Shown in pieces: positions 22,126 through 32,963 of a stretch of DNA of 64,000 nt. The stretch is from the NCBI RefSeq assembly GCF_918797505.1, contig NC_092800.1, positions 19,463,313 through 19,527,312 of the forward strand. Direction: 5' to 3'. The first letter of the stretch is position 1. Each line of letters begins with the position of its first letter. The notes under the pieces were generated by a model. It was not told the origin of the DNA, did no database searches, and saw only the letters and a program-made list of their open reading frames with translations. The translations under genes and the position numbers were made by a program. This DNA comes from Bemisia tabaci (taxonomy: Eukaryota > Arthropoda > Insecta > Hemiptera > Aleyrodidae).

Positions 22126-22939
22126 CAGGGCCGGATCTACCTACTTGCCGCCCATAGGCCGCCTGTATTTTGCCGCCCCTTCTCATTCGTTTTGAAACAT
22201 CGATACAAACCATCAAGTGAACGTGCCAGAGAAGGAGGGGTGCATAAGACGCGTTTACTCGTGTTGAGCACATTTTTTTTTGAAAGCCCTGTCAACACTA
22301 GCAAAAGTTTACGGAACTTTGCGCGAAAATTAAGTTCCGTAAACCTATCTCTGTGTGAACGAGGCCTTTCATTTATAAGAAAAGAACGAAACAATTATGA
22401 AAGAATAAACACGAATGTGGTTTAATGATTTTAATTTCCGCCACCGCGCCAACCGCACTGTTTGGCGCAATGCCTGAAGTATTCATGCAGTCTTGTAGGC
22501 GCTATGCGTTTCACGCCGACCGCTGCTGACCGCGCTACGTTTGACGCAATGCGTGAAGTATTCATGGAGTCTTGCAGGCGCTCATACGTGTATCATGCTG
22601 ACCGGCGCGCCGAGGGCTTCTCCTTTCCATCTCAAATCCTCGTCATCATTGCTCTATGCGCCGCGCCGCTCCAGGCCAAATTGGGTGCTTGGTTTCTCTC
22701 TCATCTAGAATAATGAAAGGCGCTGTCTCTTGTATCACCAAAAGACGAACAAATTAGAAATTACTATACTTTAACTCTCAGGAAATGAGAGATTTTTCGC
22801 CTTTTCACGTTTGTAATTTTTTTTTCTGAATCAGATTTTTTTCTTGATACTTACATTTGAAAAAATTACAACATTTGCCGCCCCCTTAATTTGCCGCCAT
22901 GCACCGCGGTCCATGTGGCCACCCCCTAGATCCGGCCCT
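22126..22939. mobile_element. hAT-type non-autonomous element of about 814 bp, copy 1
   Basis: It starts CAGGGCCGGATCTAC and ends TAGATCCGGCCCT, flanked by CAACTTTG (22118-22125) and CAACTTAG (22940-22947), a 7 of 8 match. The subterminal regions carry TTGCCGCC repeats. The interior contains two units of the ATTGCGCCAAAC motif near 22450-22590. A copy about 90% alike is at 41846-42665. Overlapping open frames exist on both strands in both copies but show no transposase motifs. Confidence 0.85.
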
Positions 22940-23139
22940 CAACTTAGCCGCTGATTCCGATTAATATCGTTACTCTTCGATATTCGGACACCGAGTACTC
23001 GGTGCGGTATAATGTAGAATTTCATTTTGTGTTTTTCGCAAGTGATTTAACACTTGACCAATTTTGCTGCACAGTGTTGTGTTTTTAAATGTTTATCAGA
23101 TAATTAAAAACACCATATTCATCGCTATAGTCATGCGAA

Positions 23140-23291
23140 ATGGATAAGTTTCCAACGCCATTATCTATCGAAGATATTAAAAAATCCGCACTCGACGCTA
23201 TCGTCCCACTTAGAGCTAAGAGTTCGTTAGAAAGACATGACTTCGGCTCGCTGTCATTGCAACACGACTGTATGGACTCCATATCGACGGT
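23140..23291 (+). CDS. Candidate first coding exon, function unknown
   Basis: An ATG at 23140 opens 50 codons with ordinary protein composition (MDKFPTPLSIEDIKKSALDA and onward). It runs to GGT|GTAAGT, a consensus donor at 23292; read through, it would stop one codon later. I do not recognise a domain. The segment ALDAIVPLRAKSSLERHDF faintly recalls the N-terminus of transposon-type tyrosine recombinases, but this is weak. It could be a remnant or a chance frame. No partner exon was found. Confidence 0.25.
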
Positions 23292-23361
23292 GTAAGTCCG
23301 CAACCACGTGTCTTGGTTTGCGACGTTGCAGACTTCATGTCATACTTTATTTTATAAATAT

Positions 23362-23470
23362 ACGTATTTCTGCTAAACGGAGCTGTGTGCATTAAGATAT
23401 GAACCCAGAGGCCCATAAGATTAAATGCATAACAGAGCTTACGTCATATTGCACATAGTTCCGTTACACA
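23362..23470. mobile_element. ACGTATTTCTGCCAAACGG palindromic MITE, copy 3
   Basis: The left end TACGTATTTCTGCTAAACGG is intact. The right half is inverted through GCACATAGTTCCGTT and then diverges, so the copy is truncated on the right. Confidence 0.65.
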
Positions 23471-24454
23471 TCGATGGCCAAAGTGCGAAACTGCGTATCT
23501 TAATTGCGGCGTTTTAATATTTCCGCTCCTATTTCATATTTTTGAAGGAATACAACCTAACTTTATAACTTGAAATACAAAATATTTTGCTAATAGAAAA
23601 AGAAATTAAGGAGGAGTTCAAGAAATAACGTTGACTAGCGTTTAAAAGAAAAAATGAAGTATGATAAGATGTCTATGATGTTACAAATAAAGATACGTGG
23701 TTTTGCAGTTCGACCATCGACGTGACATGAATTTCCGCAGTCTGTTCGTTGCTAAATCGAAGTGCTTAGATTTGCAGCAAGGATCAATAGTTAACGTGCT
23801 AATTTTGTGCATGCATAGCCATTGAGTTATATCCCATCTTTCACGGAAGACAGGACTTGTTTGGATTGGAAGCAATTAAAAATCTGCCTGAATAATCTTA
23901 TCGGATGAATCAAGTAGCGACAGGTGAAGGATACAGGGTATCCGGGAAAAATCAGCCGCGGAAGAAGAATTTATTGAGGCCAGGGTGATCCCCATCCCTT
24001 CACCCGTCAGTTTTTTCTCCTTTTTCAAGGGATGAGTTCTGCGTGCAGTGCTATCCTGTAAGTAGCGTGTCTCGCCGAAATAAGATCCATCAGCATCGTT
24101 GCCAGCAATGCTAGCACAATTTATCCATTTTTCAATTAACTGATCGGACAACTTGAATTGCTCACTGGGGTGGGTAACATTATCATCGTTATTATCGATA
24201 CCCATATTAAATCTTTTTCAACATTTCATGATAAAAATGTTGCGGTTAAATGTATGATGTAAGTATTGCAAACCGTGGAAATGTTACCAATTGTTAAGTG
24301 CCCTCTGTAAGACACATTTTTTTTCCTGTACGTCACGAAAATACATGAGCTCTTTTCCATAAACTCCGCTTTAAACTGAGAAATTAATAAGCTCCATTTA
24401 AGTTTCACCCTAAGATGCCCAAGCCGGGTCAAATTGACCAATGAGGGATAATTG
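23471..24454. other. Non-coding stretch
   Basis: No gene or recognised element. A minus-strand frame at 23876-24205 has no signature and is not called. Confidence 0.35.
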
Positions 24455-24724
24455 ATTTGATCATTGAAATTAATAGACAAATCTATAGACAAAGAAGACA
24501 AAAGGGATATGAAGGGATCCTATTGGTGGAAGCGAGTGGTTGCAATAGACATAGAAGGTAGGTAATAGAGTAACTAACAGCAACCCACAAGAGACCCTAT
24601 GGTTAGTCCATCATTTTCTCTCTAAGTCTTTAGAAACCATGCATTTCAACCGATAGGATCGCTCCATACTCCCTATGTCTTCTTTATCTATCACTTCGTC
24701 TATCAATTTCAATAATCAGCCCGC
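24455..24724. mobile_element. Inverted-repeat element, relative of 15390-15762
   Basis: The left part ATTGAAATTAATAGACAAATC with GGGATCCTATTGGTGG is mirrored by CCGATAGGATCGC, CACTTCGTCTATCAATTTC and AATCAGCCCGC. The right terminus matches the copy at 15762. Confidence 0.62.
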
Positions 24725-24963
24725 TAAGGCTTGCCAAAACACGTGGCTCGCGGGTTGTATGTACCGATACACGCGAGCCTTAAAGGAGAGATAAGTCTGA
24801 AAGTACACCCTAAAAAGAATCAGACGTCAAATTGAAAAAGAAGAAAAAATCAAGTGTAACACAGCCTAAGACGGAAGAGAAGTACTCAGGACTCATTGTT
24901 TAAAACTCCCGAATTTGAGTGACACCTCATTGCCAGCATAGAGCTGGAGCATGGTGAGCTCAC

Positions 24964-25455
24964 GCCTTACGCCATCGCGCCTTCAAATTTGCAGACGCAA
25001 CACGGGCATCCATCAAGCACGAATAGTTGTATCTCTGCGCCGTCATGCACGCGCGTACGCGCGTCCATTGCTCTGATTCCGTATTGTGTTTGCTTCCGTG
25101 TATCTTATTTGCAGTGATACTTCGAGAGCTACTTGAGTGACCCAGCCGAAGATAGGAGAGACTTGAGCAGGCCTCGTTTTTTAAATTTTTTCTCGAATCT
25201 TAGCGACATCTTGTTGGCAGCTAAGAGCAACGTGTTGCACGTTTCCGCCTTGCGCCATCGCGCCTTCAAATTTTCAGACGCAACACGGACATCCATCAAG
25301 CACGAATAGTTGGATCTCTGCGCCGTCAACAACGCGCGTTCCAACCTTTGCTCTATTTCCATGTTGTGTTGTTTCCGTTTGTCTTTCGTTATGGTGTTTC
25401 TAGAGCTATACATGAGCAACCCAGCTGAAGTTAGGAGCTACGTCATAAGGCCTCA
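24964..25455. repeat. Tandem duplication with a 285-bp period
   Basis: Units at 24964-25160 and 25248-25455 share CGCCATCGCGCCTTCAAATT, CAGACGCAACACGG, CATCCATCAAGCACGAATAG and CTCTGCGCCGTCA. They differ by many substitutions and a few small gaps. The units are GC-richer than their surroundings. No conserved reading frame links them. Confidence 0.68.
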
Positions 25456-26064
25456 AATAATAACTTTAATTGACTGAATCAGAGGCTATTAACTCGATAT
25501 AATATCGAACCCTTGATTCAAATGTAAACAAACACAGAACCTTGTCTCTGATTCGCGCCCTTTGCACCATGGTGGTAAAATGCGTCCCAGTGTTTCTTAC
25601 AATCGAAAGTTTTCTTGTTTAATGAGTCTTTAATTGATTTATGATAGATCAATGACAAAATATTAAATTAACACAATTAACTCATGAAGAATTCGCACAT
25701 GAGGTTATAACGGTTCGTGTTGGTTTGAACCAAGAGTTCAATATTACATCGAATGAAGTAGTCACTAAATGGGTCCATTGAAACGTGTAGGTGATGGAGT
25801 TGGGCGGTTTTCGAAACACACCCGATTAAATATTTCCTGGAGGCACATAACGGCAACGCTGGCGGGCGTCTCGGAGTTGCAGTCCGTCCCGCCTGCAGAT
25901 CGGCGGGTATGCAACACGGCGGGGCGATGCGATGGAGTGAAATATTTGAACAGTACCTGACCATGTGCCCGTTGCACTGCCATCCCTCGAGTTGCGCTCA
26001 ATTTTATTTACGGGTTAGTTGCCGTGGGCTTTGTCACGCTGCGTCCCGCGTCCCCCCCCCCCCC
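25456..26064. other. Non-coding stretch with a GC-rich patch
   Basis: A GC-rich patch at 25850-25940 gives overlapping open frames on both strands, none convincing. A poly-C run of about 14 lies immediately before the element at 26065. Confidence 0.35.
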
Positions 26065-26299
26065 GCACAGTGGATCGAGTCAATTAGAGAGATCGGACAT
26101 GCCATTTTTTACTAAAACTGCAAATTTAGCTGTTTATCTCGTCACATTTTGAATTTCAAGGGGTGCAACTAGAAGAAAATTTTACGAGGAAACTAATGAA
26201 ACCACTTTTAAAATCTCAAATTTTTGTATGAACGGAGTTATAAGCTTCTACAATTTCCAAATTTTGTCCGACTTCTCCCATTGACTCGACCCATTGTGC
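26065..26299. mobile_element. GCACAGTGGATC-ended element, well preserved copy
   Basis: It begins GCACAGTGGATCGAGTCAAT and ends TTGACTCGACCCATTGTGC, an inverted repeat extending inward through the GAGAGATCGGAC / GTCCGACTTCTC blocks. It is about 235 bp, the family's standard length. Confidence 0.8.
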
Positions 26300-26348
26300 G
26301 CGTCATCGCGTCGTCGGCGTGGATTCCAAGCTGCGAGCTTCGCACGGC

Positions 26349-26436
26349 ATGCCCAACCCCGACCGCAGTCGCTGGGACAGACTCAGGTCCGGCTGGAGAC
26401 TCAACGCTCTCCTCAAAAGCTCGCCCCGCAGCCGAG
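26349..26436 (+). CDS. Candidate first coding exon, Arg-rich
   Basis: An ATG opens 29 codons (MPNPDRSRWDRLRSGWRLNA and onward) ending at CCGAG|GTAATT, an acceptable donor. The segment is GC-rich and free of stops, unlike the surroundings, and the frame also stays open upstream. I recognise no family and found no downstream exon. It could be a 5' exon of a gene with distant exons, or a chance GC-rich frame. Confidence 0.25.
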
Positions 26437-26875
26437 GTAATTTTCAACCCTGAACATCTGAGCAAAGACGAAATATTTCCTCATATTCCGCGCATGGGTG
26501 GCTTTTGTGATGTCGCTGCTCTTCTGACGTAAGGGCTAGAGTCCCTTCATAGAGTGAGTTGAGACAATGCGACTTATGGATGTCACAAACAGTGATCGAA
26601 ACTCACAGGCGCCAACGCGCCAAATGCGCCTAAAAGATCAGTCATGGCGCCTAAAAAATGAAAGCTCTGCGCCAACTTGGCCCCTAAAAATTCCCCCCCC
26701 CCCCAAAAAAAAAGGAAAAAATCCTACTTTTTCTGTTTGGTGATTTTTCGAAATTCCGCCTCAAGTTACAGCAACTAGTTCTGTAACTAAAACATATTGC
26801 GTCTAACTTGTCTCTAAATGCGCCGTGATGAGGCAAAAAGTCAATTTGGCTCCTAAAAAAGCTCCAGCTTCGTTG

Positions 26876-27484
26876 AAAAATTTCTGCGTAAAAAAATAAA
26901 ATGGCGGCGGAAACTTTTAAACGTCGCATAGCGCTTGATATACTTTGGCCGGAAAATGACGACATGTGCAATCACGCGTTCTCACGCAATTTTCTCGAAG
27001 ATGCAAGACTTTCAAATTAATATTTTAAGAGAACATCTTCTGCACTTTTTAGGAAAACTTTGTATTTTTAATATCACCCCTTCCCTTCCTCCAGCACACG
27101 TTTCCGTGAAATTGGGGCATATATAGACTTATTTTTTTGGTTGGATTTGTTTGAAAATTTCACCGAATTTTATCGGCAGCAGAAAGTAAATTCAGTGAAA
27201 TTTTCGGAAAGCTTTGTTGAACAATTTCTCTGTAAAAAAATAAAATGGTGGCGGAAACTTTTAAACGCCACATAGCGCTTGATATACTTTGGCCGGAAGG
27301 TGACGATATGTGCAGTCATGGACTCTCACGCAATTATCTCGAAGATGCGAGACTTTCAAATAAATATTTTAGAGGAACTGCATTTTTCGGAAATTTTTTT
27401 CTGTACTTTTCAGGAAAACTTTGTATTTCTAATATCACCCTCCCCTTGCTCCAGCACACGTTTCCGTGAAACTGGGGCATATAT
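26876..27484. repeat. Two tandem copies of a unit of about 250 bp, period about 343 bp
   Basis: 26876-27124 and 27218-27484 share AATAAAATGG.GGCGGAAACT, GCGCTTGATATACTTTGGCC, GGAAAACTTTGTATTT and CACACGTTTCCGTGAAA. The second copy carries a short extra segment in the middle. The open frames across the units are frame-shifted relative to each other, so I regard the repeat as non-coding. Confidence 0.72.
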
Positions 27485-29868
27485 CACTAGAACATACTCT
27501 TCTCCTCCCCGCCTGCCTGGATATCACTTTCGAAACCAGTGGAGTCGCGGAACTATTAATAGGATTCATAAATATTGCATAGGGAATCGGCGAAGGCGAG
27601 TGATTTAAGCGACTGCACGGCGCTCTGCGACGGCACTCGGAGCCACGCCATCCCTTAACCTACAAAAAGCACGAGACAGACATTGACACAACGGGCAGAC
27701 ATTGAAATAACGGGCCAGACATTGGAACAACTCCCGGGGCCCGAGCCCCATGCACGTGTCCCGCTCTCACCTCAGTCGACTTTTTTTCGCAGACGATTCG
27801 CTGGTTCCCGCTGTTTTGCGCTCGTGTTATGAGGCTTTCGTTCGTGGTTTACCGAAACCGGTCGGTCTGCTTTTCGGACGTTTTGGTGCGTGTGTTGTTG
27901 AGATAGAAACTTGGATTGTTTGTTTGGACTTGTTGTGGTGCATGAGGTTCGTATAAATAATTTTCTGGGAATTGCAAAAACTTGCAGGCCGGTAAACAAT
28001 AACGATTTAACTAGTATTTTATTTTCAATTAATTCTTACAAGGTAGTAAAGGAACCACTACCCTGAACACAAAAAAAACATGAAAAAGAACAAAGGCATT
28101 AGGAATCTACTTCAATCCAAGTTATGAAGAAAATTACAGGTCTGCTTAACTTGACACACCAGGTAATTCAATTTGCGACGTTCGAGAATTCTTACCACAA
28201 TTTACCCTTTGAAAGGATAGCATGAGTATACCAGAATAACATAAGATTGTTGACAAAGTGGCATATTGATGTCAATATAATACTAAAAGCCGTGAATGGT
28301 AATTGAAAATTGCAATGCTCATAAAAAAGTATTCCATCGATGAATGAGACGTCTGCATCACAAGTAGCTCGCCATGAGAAATTTGTAATCAAATTTTCGG
28401 GAAAGCGAGTATGAGTGATCATGTTCAGATAATAATCTCCCTCCGGATTATGTTGCGAATAGGTACAACATACTGGAAGACAATTAATTTGAGCTTGAAA
28501 TTTCGCCGCTATTTTATAAAAAGTAATATTAATTATTATTAAGTATTATTAATTATTATTAATTATTTTTTTTTAAAAAAATGATCATTTGCAATATCTA
28601 CCTCATACGTGAAAGTCATTCGTTTTCGACAACAAGAAGATGTCGTAAAGCTTCTAAGTCGTTTTGAACTTCGAGAATTACTAATGTAAGGCACATCACT
28701 TTTCCATGCGTGGTGATGGTTGTGAGCATAATTCTTTAAGCAAATGGTGGCTACTCAATTACTTATTGTACCATTATACACCGGGTCAAATGAAAAGGAA
28801 GAGGCCTTTTTGTTAATATGTGCGCATCGCTTACATTGAAGCGAAAAATGTGTGGAAAAATGATTCAAATCTGCCTCTGAGAAATTATGCTTTTTTGTTC
28901 TATGACATTTTGAATACAAACTCTTTTATTTTGACGACCAAATTCGATCGAGATAATACTCGCGCCCAGCATATGGGACTTGAAATGTCAATTTGGTGCT
29001 CGCATGATAACTATTCTCAGTTTTGATTTGTGCCAGATACAGCGGTTTTTCTCGATTCGGCAGCGAAAAACAATACGGTTCATAATACAAAATCTGAAGG
29101 TATGTGCTGTAAGGCGCGTGATACCACTATTCGACCTTCTAGGAGCTCGGTGTGCCTATTCAATTCATTGAAGGCGTTTTATTCGCCGTCGCTACGCGTG
29201 AACCTCCGATGAACTAGCATGCTAAAAAGGTAGATTCTCATTTGAAACGGTTTCAATGACCTTTTTGCATAAGATGTCTAATGCGATGCCACTCTGCGTG
29301 AGTGGGTAGTACTAAATCTACACGTTGTCAAATTTTCTGGAAGAAATTATGCATATCTTGGAAAACTAATGTTTTTAATTTTTAAACTTTACGGAGGATA
29401 ACTTTAAGGAAAATATTTAAATTAAGGAATCATATCTGATTTGTATTCTAACTGCAAAAAATCACTCTAACAGACGTGCTAAGAAAAAACAACGAATGAA
29501 CATTCAACAGTTGCCAAATTCCCTCCAATAAATTGTTCATTTTTTAGGAAGGCTTATCATATTTTTCGTTATACACTAGTGATTCTATTTCTGATTAGTT
29601 TGGCCATCTCCAGGCTTCATATGGCTGTCAATGATGCAGAAACATATTAACCGTTGCATGCAGATGCTTTAAAAAGACGGAAAACGATGTTGCTTTCGAC
29701 TGTATCGCCATGAAATTTACTGAAATTACATCGTTAGGTAGCCATAGTTACTCGGTTTTGAGTCTAACTTTGTACATTAAATCCGAAGAAATATTCTCAA
29801 CTTTAACGTTTACTGTTGGCAATGTTAGCAGCAAGGAAAGGACAGCAGGTTACACCCGTCGAAGGTCG
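27485..29868. other. Long stretch without a supported gene
   Basis: A GC-richer segment at 27580-27930 could be promoter-like: it is followed by a 68-codon frame with no recognisable domain. The remainder is AT-rich. A degraded fragment of the CTGCCGTGCTAAGG family (GTGCTAAGAAAAAAC onward) lies at 29471-29570. Confidence 0.35.
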
Positions 29869-30080
29869 GCAAAAAACCCCTCCTATCTAGAGTCGCCGCC
29901 ATTTTTCTGGTGCCTTTGGGTCTCCATAAGACTTAGTGTCGTAGTGTATCATGCATTTCTCCATTATGCTTATTCTGTCTTCTTGACAAGAGCAAATTGA
30001 AAATGATACATACGAACGTTTATGGAAACTCCAAGGCACCAGAAAAATGGCGGCGACTCTAGATAGGAGGGGTTTTTTGC
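29869..30080. repeat. Inverted repeat, arms of about 60 bp
   Basis: The left arm (29869-29933) begins GCAAAAAACCCCTCCTATC and continues through GTCGCCGCCATTTTTCTGG. It is matched almost exactly by its complement at 30020-30080. The loop is about 85 bp. It may be a small fold-back element; no TSD was resolved. Confidence 0.78.
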
Positions 30081-30179
30081 AGCCCTTAATTCGCACCGGG
30101 GTAATTTCGCACCGTGCAACCCATGAAAAAGTACTCAACTTTTTGTCATCCACTCGAGTGTCTTTCGGCACTGGCTCCA

Positions 30180-30306
30180 GTCGTCGCTCCTCTGACGCAA
30201 GGGCGTATCTCTGTCTCCGAATGAGCTCTAGAAAGCATAGAGTTAAATTGAGCAGAGGTGTCACGTGGAAATTGAGATACGCCCTTGCGTCAGAGGGACA
30301 ACGACG
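30180..30306. mobile_element. GACGCAAGGGCGTATCTC MITE, best preserved copy
   Basis: The terminal repeats CTCTGACGCAAGGGCGTATC and GATACGCCCTTGCGTCAGAG are perfect complements. Outside them the flanks GTCGCTC and ...CAACGAC extend the symmetry imperfectly. The centre is not symmetrical. Confidence 0.75.
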
Positions 30307-31112
30307 TAGTGTTAGAACTTTTTTAGAGGCAAGGACTACTTGCTACTTTCACATATGTACAAGTCGCTTTCATAGCCCCGTAGTGGATCGAGTGGCTGCA
30401 GGACATTTTGTCAACGATTTTTTGTCCGCGCACCTTTTTGTCCAGTAGTTTACGACCACATGTGAAATAAGCAACAGTGGCTTGGTCCAAGCGTTATATT
30501 TTAGTCGTTATGTAAAATTATATTGATAATATAGAAATGAGAAATTGAGAGAGGAGGAGGTGTTGTTATGGTTGCTTATTTTCTAATGAAATGTTATTAC
30601 TTTCTCCTTTTGAATCATCTTTTTAAATTGTCATGGGTAATTATTTGGTTTTATTTCTTTCCTTAAAATATTGAATGTACAATATACCTTATATATGTAT
30701 AGGTACTTTTTTGTATTTTTTTAATTTTTTCTTCACGAAATTATTACTTCATTTTGGAACCATTCATATTTTTAAAATGTGACAAATATTTGTAAAACCT
30801 TTTCCAAGCGACATTAATCTCAATGAGCCGCAGTTGTGCCGACAGAAACTGCAAAAATGAATAAAAGAGGAAAAAAACCAAGAAGTACGCAATCTTTAGT
30901 TTTAACCCATTTGTACATCGATCTTTTAGAGTCAAATACGTCAACTGTTGAGCGTTTGGTTGCGCGTACACCTCGCTGCAGCACAATAAAAGCACAAAAT
31001 GTAAAAGAAAAAATTAAAGTGCTTTGGAAATCATTTTTGACACGGAACCACAAATATTTAAAAAACACACATTATATTATTATTCTCCTTTGATAAATTG
31101 ATACATATTTTG

Positions 31113-31446
31113 TTACCATCAATTTAAATGAGAATAATCAATGCAGAGGGTGCTAACATTTCAAAATCATGAGTTAAAAAACGCTAAACATTAAAGCCTG
31201 ACAGAGCGGAGCGGCGCGTGCTGCCAGCGCGAGAGGCTCACTGGCGCCTACAAACCTAAGTGGATACTTCAAGCATTGCGCAATGCGTGAAGTATCCACT
31301 TAGGTTTGTAGGCGCCAGTGAGCCTCTCGCGCTGGCAGCACGCGCCGCTCCGCTCTGTCAGGCTTTAATGTTTAGCGTTTTTTAACTCATGATTTTGAAA
31401 TGTTAGCACACTCTGCATTGATTATTCTCATTTAAATTGATGGTAA
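31113..31446. repeat. 334-bp near-perfect palindrome
   Basis: The sequence from TTACCATCAATTTAAATGAG to its complement is symmetrical about 31279/31280, with no spacer and only two mismatches noticed in 167 pairs. The centre contains the ATTGCGCAAT core of the 70-bp motif. Outer parts include AATCATGAGTTAAAAAACGC and GCGGAGCGGCGCGTGCTGCC. In single strand it would form a full-length hairpin. It may be a hairpin MITE or a head-to-head duplication. Confidence 0.9.
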
Positions 31447-32848
31447 AAAAATTCATCCATTCATCACTCTGTTCTATAGTGGTATTGGTTGTGGGGGGGG
31501 GGGGGGGTCAGGTCCTTCTCCTCCCTATCATTCCGCTCATGCCCTTAGACTCATCACGAGGAGACTTTAAAAAACGTGCAAGATAGGTAACTCCTCCCAT
31601 GCAAGTTGCCACACGCCTTAGTTAGAATCACGTGCATTTTTCAAACAAACTGACAGCCGCCGGAGTCCGGAATGTGTGTGTGGGAATTCCGTGTTGCTCG
31701 TTCGCCAAACTTTCCAAAGGTAAATAGTACGTGTAGGCGGGGGCGGGCGGGGGAGGCCTTAACCCAGGGGAAACGTCAATAAAGAATAATAAACAGTGCA
31801 TCATAGTTGGATGAAGTGCTCTCCCGACGTGTTGTTCATTTCTTTCTGGAAGTTCCACATTCCACGCGTCTCGGTTTCTTCGAGTCTTCCGCGCCTGTGG
31901 TTTCGCTACTTTTCAGTGAATTTCCGTCGGTTGCAACCGATCATCATAATTAACACGCGTTGGAAGTTAATCCAATTGTTAGACACCCATAAATAAGTAT
32001 AACTGTTGAGGAGAGTGTCGGGTCATTGAAGCTTGCCAAAATTGAGTCCAAACTATGGGAGCCAACCAAGTTTACCATCAGGGCTTTTAAAAACCGCGTG
32101 CTATCATTCTGAGGTGTTGTAAGAACTATGCAATATAAGATATCTTACTGAAAATCTACTGAAAAATTCTAATTTATCTCTTCTGGTTAATAACTTAAGA
32201 TCTAAAGATCCATCAGATCCTACTTAAATTCTTAAAGACACTCAAACTCGAGAACTTGTTTCGTGCCTCTCAGCCGAGCTTGGTATATTCCACAATTTTC
32301 TAGATCTTGAATTGGAACACGTGATTTTGTGATAATACAAACGTTTTTTCGTCTTTTACCTGTCCAGTAGATTTTGTGTACCTTACGCTCCCGCTCGTTA
32401 TAACAATTTAAACAGCGGATAATGAGGCTAATTTTCACATAAATACCGCCAAGACGTTTCGGCTGAAAACTCTGCCCTCCTCAGTTGGATAAAAACAGTG
32501 AACAATTGTAAAAATCAAAAAACGTAGTACTTGGCTGTACCTTTCAAAGCGAGAAAAATGTTGTTATGAAAGACACTTTTGATAAAACCCACGCTATTAC
32601 ATTAAACATTTTAAAATATTTGAGGTCTCTTAGCTTCGCCACGCCAAAGGGCAACCCAGGAATCCTTTTTAGAGTGTATTTCTAATTGATGGTGATAATA
32701 AAACTGAAAGTCTTGACGAGTAGGAAGCATTGGAAGCAAGTGAAGTAACTGTTTGAACCTTTTATGGGCTCTTGAGGATTGAAGCATCTACGTCTGTGCT
32801 CCTCGAGAATAGCATCTACTACAGTAATTGCTTTTTTGCGAAAGGAGG
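31447..32848. other. Upstream flank of the coiled-coil gene
   Basis: Poly-G run of about 14 near 31494-31507. No TATA box is evident. The promoter and any 5' untranslated exon of the gene that starts at 32849 should lie here, but I cannot point to a start site. Confidence 0.3.
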
Positions 32849-32963
32849 ATGATAGAAACCCCAGCAATGCCGGTCGAGGTAACTGGCTCGGATGGCGATT
32901 CGAAAATCGTTATTACAGTCGATTTTTTGACCCCGCGTAGGAGGAAAATGCGTTCTCCAATCA
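32849..32963 (+). CDS. Coiled-coil gene, exon 1
   Basis: It opens at an ATG following AAAGGAGG and encodes residues 1-38 including the DFLTPRRRK motif. It ends ATC A|GTAAGT, phase 1. The frame stays open past the donor to 33133, but only splicing at 32963 joins in frame to exon 2. Confidence 0.8.

Noticed and set aside
22051..22713. Frames in the hAT element, also present at 41831-42484
   Set aside because: Frames on both strands are retained because the two copies are similar. There are no DDE, RVT or BED motifs, and frames are broken differently in each copy.
29887..30448. Long frames on both strands (125 and 133 codons)
   Set aside because: They cross the inverted repeat at 29869-30080 and the MITE at 30180-30306, and both strands are open because of the repeat composition.
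32440..32500. GACGTTTCGGCTGAAAACTC followed by CTCCTCAG, like the end of some retroelements
   Set aside because: Too short to assign. No reverse transcriptase or repeat boundary is visible nearby.
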